Source: Chiridota heheva
Lineage: Eukaryota > Echinodermata > Holothuroidea > Apodida > Chiridotidae
DNA length: 64,000 nucleotides
Direction of reading: 5' to 3'
Assembly (NCBI GenBank): GCA_020152595.1
Contig: JAIGNY010002171.1
Coordinates: 907,001-971,000 of the forward strand
Part shown: positions 58,201 through 64,000 of the stretch, piece after piece
Layout: each line of letters begins with the position of its first letter
Position numbering within the stretch: the first letter of the stretch is position 1
The notes under the pieces: model-generated
Told to the model about the DNA's origin: nothing
Databases searched by the model: none
What the model saw: only the letters and a program-made list of their open reading frames with translations
Program-made: the position numbers and the translations under genes

Positions 58201-61200
58201 TACTTGTCCCTAAAAACATATGTTTAAACACTTACCTTTTTATTTAAAACCTCTCTGGATGCAAAGTTATGATAAAAATGAAAATGATGGCCATTTTGGA
58301 GACCATCTTGGATTTCTGGGAAAGCTCAAGGAGGATTTCAGGGGACTTTTAGTATGTTTTCTACACATAATTCTGGACCTATTCTGGAAAAAATCAACTT
58401 GTTACCAGCTATTTCAGGATTGGGCCATTTTTTATCTAAAATTCTTGGTCTAATTAGGAATCACTTACTCAATCATGGGTAATATTCTTATCTTAAGAAA
58501 ACTTTCATCCTGTAGTGAAGTTTCTTATTTGATTTGCAAATTGTATACACAGCTGGATCCTAATTCTCAGTAATAGTAATAGTAATTATTTTATATAGCA
58601 CCCTTTGTGTACAAGTATATTTAAGAGCGCTTTACAAACATCAGAGCTTTAGCATAGGGGAGAGCTGCCCATCATCCATCCATTAGCTCAGGGAAGTGAA
58701 TGAACACCACGTTTTCAAGCTTCTCTTCTCGAATAGTGTTCAGAGAACCAGGTATGGTGTGACTGTCCTACCATCGGGACCTTTGAAGGACGGCGAGCAC
58801 CATTCAACCATTGCCACTTCTCTCCACAGCTGAATGGGGAGCAGAAGCTGCAACGATGTACTTCCGCATGGAAGTACATCAGGGGACATTTCTTATATCT
58901 TTAGAAAGTTGCAATCATTATTTATTCTAATTACCCAATATTGTGCAAAAACAGGAGGAGCCTGGTCAAGTACATACCCATTGTACATTGCAAAAGTCGC
59001 AACATAAAATTGAAGAAATTTTAAAATTGAACAAATATTGTACAACACTAACCCCCTTTCAGATGGTGTAATACTGTTTCTTCTTTGAAATCCCACACCT
59101 TAAATGACCCATCCTCATATCCTGAGATGCATCTCTTCCCATCAGGCATCACTCTACCACATGTTGTCTGGCAACCGTGACCAGGCATCATCTTGGTGTT
59201 TCCTGATGGTATCTTCCACATCCACGTTTCACCCTCAGAGGTCCCAGCAAGCAGCACATGAGCAACAGGATGCCATGTTAACCACTATAACAGAAAAGGG
59301 GATATCTACAAATTAATTCTACAACTTTACATCAAGAATCAATTATGTTAAAATGATAATTTGATTGTTTTAGGGAATCTTTTCTAAAATATAAAAACCT
59401 TTAAGTATTTTAAATTCTCTTTTAAGACAATTTTTTTATTCTAAAACAAGTGTCCTTTAATCAATCAGACCACTGGAACTTAGACATGAACTACAGCAAA
59501 CAGCTACAAACATAATGTAAGATATTAACAAATCCTTTCAAGTACTGTGAGCACCTTGAATGCAAAAATGGAAATGAGGAGGCCAGATGCAGAGTACGAG
59601 AACCCCGGATATTACGTCCAATTCCTGGAAAACATATGGCATTGCCCCGCGGAAAGGAACACTTAATTTCATACTGGTGCTTTGTGGGGTACACACCTGC
59701 AATTAAATAGATTGCTTGCTATGGAGGTCACACACTCTTATCTACTTACAAAGTTAAACACAAACACGTACCAGCTTCATACATAACAGACTCTCCAATA
59801 TTCTGGTAAGTGATATTCAGATTTATCCTACCTCAAGATCTGGACCCTCAAATGTCCATATCTCCTCTTTGCTGTCCACATTCCACACTTTGATGATGCC
59901 ACTCATATCTCCTGTAGCTACCAGAGTTCCATCATGGCTGAAGCTTAGACATGTCACTGAATCCTTGTGACCTACAAAAATGTTAACAATATTAAAAACT
60001 ATTCAACCTTGTGACCTGTCAAATGTTAAAATCTAGATATTAACACCTATTTTGGTTTCTGGTCTAGGATTCCTTGTCAACAACAGTAGCAATATATTTG
60101 CCTGTTTACCTTTCATTTATTTTTTTCTCATCATTACATGCTTTATCTGGAGTATTTACAAGATTACTTTCAAATCCTTTTGTATTCTTTTTATTAAAAA
60201 ATTTTAGGGGTAAAGAATTAGCGAATACTGAGAAATAAGAATAAGCATTAAAACTATGACCTGTCTCTTCCTTTAATTGGATTGTAATTCTTTTATTATA
60301 GGTTTACAACTAGACAGGTAAATACAATCATCGTTCGCATGCCCATGCTAATTAACACCCAAATCATATGACCTGCCCAATTATAAGAATGGTAACCCAC
60401 TGTCTGTCCCACAAGGTATCCCATGTCCCACATGGCATCCCATCTCATGTCCCATATCTCATGTCCCAAATGGCATCCTATTCCACATGGCATCCCACTC
60501 CATGTCCACATGACATCCAATCCCATGTCCCACATGCTATTCAACCATATGGAATTCCACCATGTCCCTCATTAGATCCCACCATATGTCCCACATGGCA
60601 TCCCACCCTATGTCCCACATGGCATCCCTCCCTATGCCTCCCATGGCATCTCATTTAAAGTTCAGCATCAATGGCTTCCTACCCAATGTCCCATATGGTA
60701 TCCCCTATGTCCCACATTAGATCCCAGCAAATGTCCCACATGGTATCCTTCCCCATGTCACAATGACATCCCACTTATGTCCTGCATGACCTCCTACCCT
60801 AGGTCCCACATGGCATCCTACCCTAGGTCAAAATGGCATCCTACCATGTCACATTTTGTACACATCACTTGTGGCATCCCACCCATGTCCCACATTACAT
60901 CCCATGTCCCACATGGCATGGCATTCCATGTCCCACATGGCATCCAATGTCCCAGATGGCATACCATTATATGGCATTTCACCATACATGGTATTCCACT
61001 ATATGGCATTCCACCATATGTCCCACATAGCATCCAACCATATGTCTCACATGGCATCCCACCATATGTCCCACATAGCATCCCACAAGGCATCCCATCC
61101 TATGTCCCACATTGGATTCCACTATGTCTCACATGGCATGGTATCCCACCATACATGGCATCCCATGTCCCACATGGCATCCCATGCCCCACATGGCATC

Positions 61201-63750
61201 CCATGTCCCACATGGCATCCCATGTCCCACATAGCATCCTATGTCCCACATGGCATCCCATGTCCCACATTTCCCACATGGCATCCCATGTCCCACATAG
61301 CATCCCATGTCCCACATGGCATCCCATGTCCCACATGGCATCCCATGTCCCATGTGGCCTCTTATTTCCCACATGGCATCCCATGTCCCACATTTCCCAC
61401 ATGGCATCCCATGTCCCACATGTCATCCCATGTCCCACATGTCATCCCATGTCCCACATGTCATCCCATGTCCCACATGACATCCCAAGTCCCATATGGC
61501 ATCCCATGCCCCACATGGCATCCCATGCCCCACATGGCATACCATGTCTCACATGGCATCCCATGTCCCACATGGCATCCCATGTCCCACATGGCATCCC
61601 ATGTCCCACATGGCATCCCATGTCCCACATAGCATCCCATGTCCCACATGGCATCCCATGTCCCACATGGCATCCCATGTCCCACATGGCATCCCATGTC
61701 CCATATGGCATACCATGTCCCACATGGCATCCCATCATATGTCCCATATTGGATCCCACCATGTCTCACATGGCATCCCTCCCTATACCCACATGGCATC
61801 CCCCCTATGTTCCCCATGTTATGTCCCACTCAGTGGCTTCCCACATGTCATATCCTAAATTATGTCTCACATTAATCCCACCATGTCTCACACAACATCC
61901 CATGTTCCATGTGGCATTCCACCATATGTCCCACTTGGTATCATGTCCCACATATCATTCCATCCTATGTTTCACATTGGATCCCACCATGTCCCACATG
62001 GCATCCCTCCCAATGTCCTACAACATGGCTTCCCTCCCTATGTCCTACATGGTATCCCTCACTATGTCTCTCATGGCAAGCCAACTTATGTCCCACATGT
62101 CATCACATCCTATGTCCCACATGGCATCACATCCTATGTCCCACATGGCCACCTACCCTATGTCACACATGGCACCCACTCTAAGTCACACTCTGTGTCT
62201 CACATGATATCCCATCTGATATCCAACATTGCATCCCATCTGTCTTACATAGCCTCCCAACCTATGTCACATGTGGTATCCCACCCTGTGTCACATGTGG
62301 GATCCACCATGTCCCACATGACATCCCATCCGATTTCACACATGGCACCCACCATATGTCACATGTGGCATCCCACTCTATATCCCACATAGCATCCCAT
62401 CTGATGTCACCACATGTCATCCCACCCTACATGTATGTCCATAAACTCCATAAGCAGTCTCGTCCTACAATCGTGGCAAAAAGTAGTTGGGACAACACCC
62501 CACTCCCCTCGATCAATGTTGAAAGTCACATTTTACCATGTTTTTGAGCAAAGTGGGAAAACATTGTTTAAAAAGAGGGAGCACTTTTGGCCATGATTGT
62601 AGCTAAAATGCTATTTAAATTTTTTAGCAGTTTTAAAAAAATTAAATGGAGTCAAATAATCATGCCTGATTTAGAGCATACCACATGGTATATATCCCAT
62701 CCTATGTCCCACATGGCATCCCTCCCAATGTCCATATGCAGTCACACTCCCTGACTGAGCATACTAAGTATAAAAGTCTTGTCAACAAAAGTAGCAAATT
62801 TATGCAAATGAACAGAATAATAAAGGCAGAGTTTAATAATCATGCCTGATACAGCCGTTGGTGCACAAATATTTTGAAGAATTTTAAAGATTTTAAACCT
62901 CAAGTGTTATGAGAGACAGTTGGGGATCTCTGAAGAATACTGGAAAAGTATATCATCTTACAGTTATCTTCTAAGAAAATATCAAATGTTTTGCAGACTT
63001 CTTAAGGAAACTAGTTTTCAACCTGTCTAAAGATCTCTGAAAAACTTCAAATTTTTAAAAGAAAAATCCAGCCTTCCATGAGGATATCTTAAGAAACTTT
63101 CAACTTTTTCAGACGAATTCTTAAGAAGCTTTAACATTTTCTGAGGATTTTTCAAAATACTAACATTTCTGAAGAAATCTCAGGAAAAAATGTGGACAGT
63201 TGGACAAAATCGCTATTGCATAAGTCTGCATTATGCTTTGCATGCTCACCAAAAACACTCTCACAAATGCCTTGACACACTCACCAATGTCATTTTAAAG
63301 TTTTTCAAAATCAGGGCATGATATTCAGCCCTAGTTACTTATCAATGATACATTTAAACACTTTCCAATAAAAACTCTTTTTGGTAGCAACTAGTTTATG
63401 GTACAAGCTTCATGCCTACAGTACCAACATGAACGACAAATACTCCAAGGAGGGAACTTTTCCACTCTGAGATATCTGTGCAAATATTCAATCAAATTTG
63501 TTATTTTCACAAATAATAGTATCAATGTTTTCTACATGTATCAGAAAATTAAAACATCAATATTCAATGTAATTCAAAAACCACCAAACTTGTTAGCTGG
63601 ATATATGTAAAAACAAGACATAAAGCTAACCAGTGCATTTCATGTACAATTCACCACTCTCCACACTCCAGAGGTAGGCTTGGTCATCCTCCCCACCAGA
63701 AATAGCAATTAATCCATCGGTTGGCTCTATAGCACAACAGAAAACAGATC
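43270..63750 (-). CDS. AAMP: AAMP, angio-associated migratory cell protein, WD40 repeats (partial: N terminus off window)
   Basis: Eight minus-strand coding exons, in transcript order: 63631..63750, 59832..59971, 59053..59284, 48764..48876, 48314..48399, 47132..47222, 44194..44348 and 43270..43345 (stop TAG 43270-43272). All have GT-AG borders and compatible phases, giving 336 complete residues; human AAMP has 434, so about 100 N-terminal residues lie to the right. Matches to the human protein recalled from memory run in order: [123 protein letters not shown] and a final FKVTQPDR. It forms a WD40 propeller; the yeast orthologue Sqt1 is a ribosomal protein chaperone, while animal roles in migration are less defined. 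The donor at 48313 is GTTTGT; it was chosen over GTAGG four bases earlier because only it keeps the frame. The third intron is 10 kb and holds a transposon. Confidence 0.93.
44755..46267. mobile_element. 1.5-kb TTAA-flanked TIR element in an AAMP intron
   Basis: The left end after TTAA (44751-44754) reads AATGGTCCTGCCATG. The right end reads CATGGCAGGACCACT before TTAA (46268-46271), giving 15-bp inverted ends with one mismatch inside a TTAA target duplication. No transposase is visible in the interior. It contains a tRNA-like stretch near 45605-45670 (AGCCCAGTCGGTTACAGC then GAGTTTAAATC). TTAA duplication is shared by piggyBac and Kolobok families; which one applies is not clear. Confidence 0.75.
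45605..45670 (+). other. tRNA-like fossil
   Basis: TAGCCCAGTCGGTTACAGC resembles a tRNA D-arm/A-box. GTTACGAGTTTAAATC about 35 bases later resembles a mutated T-arm/B-box (normal GGTTCGAATCC). The acceptor stem cannot be paired, so this is a tRNA-derived relic and not a working gene. Confidence 0.35.
46272..47131. other. AAMP intron
   Basis: AT-rich intron sequence with poly-A and AAT runs. No exon, hairpin or tandem array is recognised. Confidence 0.45.
47223..48313. other. AAMP intron
   Basis: AT-rich intron sequence between the exons at 47132-47222 and 48314-48399. Nothing is recognised apart from small chance ORFs. Confidence 0.45.
48963..49300. repeat. Left long terminal inverted repeat of the Academ-like element
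   Basis: It pairs with 58090-58452. Shared blocks include CTCCTTGAGCTTTCCC, AAATCCAAGATGG, ATCATAACTTTGCATCCA and GGGACAAGTAAT. Beyond 49300 a further diverged sub-repeat (ACAAATTATCCAATAA, AAGATGGCGTCCAAAAT) continues the terminal region. Confidence 0.82.
49790..53400 (-). pseudogene. Decayed transposon gene: XPG/FEN1-like nuclease motifs plus CXC cysteine-rich domain
   Basis: Read on the minus strand, fragments in changing frames fall in a sensible order. 53148-53360 gives an N-terminal piece ([10 protein letters not shown]). 52622-53002 gives [20 protein letters not shown]. 51443-52111 gives middle pieces with LGAVLW and DSTLTKWVH. 50543-50944 gives VVFDGYGS, then [10 protein letters not shown] and [12 protein letters not shown]. 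50258-50524 gives [19 protein letters not shown]. 49790-50125 gives a Cys-rich CGCKAEGC, then [10 protein letters not shown] and CSKCTGQTC. The ADAD..GTDTDLL..TGCD..S order is that of the XPG-I and helix-hairpin regions of FEN1-type nucleases. The Cys cluster resembles tesmin/TSO1 CXC domains. Such proteins are multicopy in many invertebrate genomes. Frame changes and stops show that this copy is dead. Confidence 0.72.
53757..57785 (-). mobile_element. RNase H-bearing LINE (I-like), decayed, inserted in the Academ-like element
   Basis: Minus strand. The 3' tail lies at 53757-53785 (complement of CATCAAACAAGCAAACAAAC). RNase H is at 54215-54720 ([16 protein letters not shown], upstream [10 protein letters not shown]). 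Thumb and linker region is at 54565-55440. RT pieces are at 55460-56300: [17 protein letters not shown] (motif A), then PFFLN-like motif B remains and [12 protein letters not shown] (motif C). Pre-RT sequence at 56290-56570 has [12 protein letters not shown] Gag-like zinc-knuckle region is at about 57000-57200 ([14 protein letters not shown]) with an internal 18-bp repeat at 57050-57125. Frames shift throughout. There is no room for an APE endonuclease between Gag and RT, so that part seems deleted. It is the same family as 19165-20080. Confidence 0.85.
58090..58452. repeat. Right long terminal inverted repeat of the Academ-like element
   Basis: The inverted copy of 48963-49300; on the plus strand it reads ATTACTTGTCCC, GGATGCAAAGTTATGAT, CCATCTTGGATTTC and GGGAAAGCTCAAGGAGGATT. 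The two copies differ by roughly a fifth to a quarter of positions by eye, which implies an old insertion. Confidence 0.82.
58563..58880 (-). mobile_element. Retroposon 3' end with TATATAA and ATT-type tail
   Basis: On the minus strand the sequence ends GTAAAGCGCTCTTAAATA, then GGGTGCTATATAAAATAATT and ACTATTACTATTACT. This is the familiar form of SINE/LINE 3' ends in marine animals (GTAAAGCGC..GCTATATAAA followed by a trinucleotide tail). The upstream part, to about 58880, has no coding content and forms a short hairpin (GTACTTCCGCATGGAAGTAC) at 58858-58877. The family is not identified. Confidence 0.55.
60390..62440. repeat. 19-bp minisatellite in an AAMP intron
   Basis: About one hundred copies of a 19-bp unit (CCCATGTCCCACATGGCAT), regular at 61150-61740 and more diverged on both sides. 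A detached piece lies at 62690-62735. Three units make 57 bases, so all plus-strand frames read a 19-residue motif ([19 protein letters not shown]). ORFs of up to 476 codons appear on the plus strand and shorter ones on the minus strand. The array is intronic to AAMP and antisense for the largest ORF. It is a repeat artefact, not a gene. Confidence 0.95.
62441..63630. other. AAMP intron
   Basis: AT-rich intron sequence. Apart from a detached minisatellite fragment at 62690-62735 and a few CTTAAGAAA..TTTTCAGA-like blocks at 62930-63180, nothing is recognised. Confidence 0.45.
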
Positions 63751-64000
63751 CTAACAGAAAAAGAGAAAAGACTTTACAGGCAAAGAAAAAACACAGGAAA
63801 CTAATATTTTTTACATCTCACCTTCATAAAAAGCAAAAATAATTTCTCAAAAAGAAAATTGTTTTAAATAAAATGCCTTAAACCACAGCCTGGCCCAATA
63901 CTTAATTATGCACCTTACAATCATCACACACTCATATTCAAAAATATCTCTGATTACTTTTCATACAAAATCACAGAAATTAAAGATAACTATCAAATTG
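63751..64000. other. AAMP intron at the right edge
   Basis: Intron sequence upstream of the AAMP exon starting at 63750 (minus strand). No exon is visible before the window ends. Confidence 0.5.

Larger units (their letters stand above)
48963..58452 (-). mobile_element. Academ-like DNA transposon with long TIRs (9.5 kb, decayed, interrupted)
   Basis: The terminal regions are inverted copies of each other over at least 330 bp. The left end (48963 onward) reads TAGGCCACGAATTTTAG, then AAATAGCTGGTAACAAG, then GGTCCAGAATAATGTGTAGA. The right end, read on the minus strand from 58452, reads TAGACCAAGAATTTTAG, AAATAGCTGGTAACAAG and GGTCCAGAATTATGTGTAGA. ATT lies on both outer sides (48960-48962 and 58453-58455), a plausible 3-bp target duplication. 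Inside is a decayed minus-strand gene with XPG-like and Cys-rich motifs, and an inserted LINE (53757-57785). From memory, Academ elements carry an XPG nuclease and a Cys8 finger and make 3-4 bp duplications; the family name is therefore inference. It sits in the 10-kb AAMP intron. Confidence 0.7.

Noticed and set aside
60777-62207. A 476-codon plus-strand ORF rich in His, Pro and Met
   Set aside because: It is a direct reading of the 19-bp minisatellite in an AAMP intron; parallel ORFs in other frames are equally open.

Overview
This 64 kb window is animal nuclear DNA. It holds spliced genes with GT-AG introns, an AT-rich background and a dense load of transposons and minisatellites. The host genes resemble their human orthologues in exon content. 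The mobile elements include a CR1-like retrotransposon with an N-terminal 2A motif, foldback elements rich in CCTAACGTTAGG, tRNA-derived SINEs and an Academ-like DNA transposon. Together these suggest a marine invertebrate, most likely a deuterostome such as an echinoderm, hemichordate or amphioxus. No species can be fixed from sequence alone.

Three host genes are present. (1) The last three coding exons of a DNA topoisomerase II gene lie at 720-2806 on the plus strand and encode its lysine- and acid-rich C-terminal tail. (2) A complete nine-exon CNPPD1 gene (cyclin Pas1/PHO80 domain protein) runs from 16744 to 37818 on the plus strand. All its splice phases join and it encodes 500 residues. 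(3) The last eight coding exons of AAMP, a WD40-repeat protein, lie at 43270-63750 on the minus strand; its N-terminal exons lie beyond the right edge. CNPPD1 and AAMP converge tail to tail. Both human orthologues map to 2q35, so the pair may be an old linkage.

Mobile DNA takes up most of the rest. At 7.9-11.8 kb (minus) is a nearly intact CR1-like LINE encoding a 2A peptide, two PHD fingers, an APE endonuclease and a reverse transcriptase, with one frameshift near the C terminus. From 16.9 to 20.6 kb, CNPPD1 intron 1 carries nested foldback elements and a TIR transposon; a fragment of an RNase H-bearing LINE is inserted in one of the hairpins. Intron 2 has another dead RT. A 9.5 kb transposon at 48.96-58.45 kb sits in an AAMP intron. 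It has long inverted ends and an apparent ATT target duplication, and it carries a decayed gene with XPG/FEN1-like and cysteine-rich CXC motifs. It is itself interrupted by an RNase H LINE at 53.76-57.79 kb. Two small piggyBac-like MITEs, a 1.5 kb TTAA-flanked element and two copies of a tRNA-derived SINE are also visible.

At least eight unrelated minisatellite families, with units of 19 to about 50 bp, occur in introns and intergenic DNA. Several create long but artefactual ORFs. Two have motif content worth testing: a 20-bp unit carrying the perfect POU octamer ATGCAAAT in a TOP2 intron, and a 23-bp unit carrying a CACCTG E-box beside a nuclear-receptor-like half-site in CNPPD1 intron 4.
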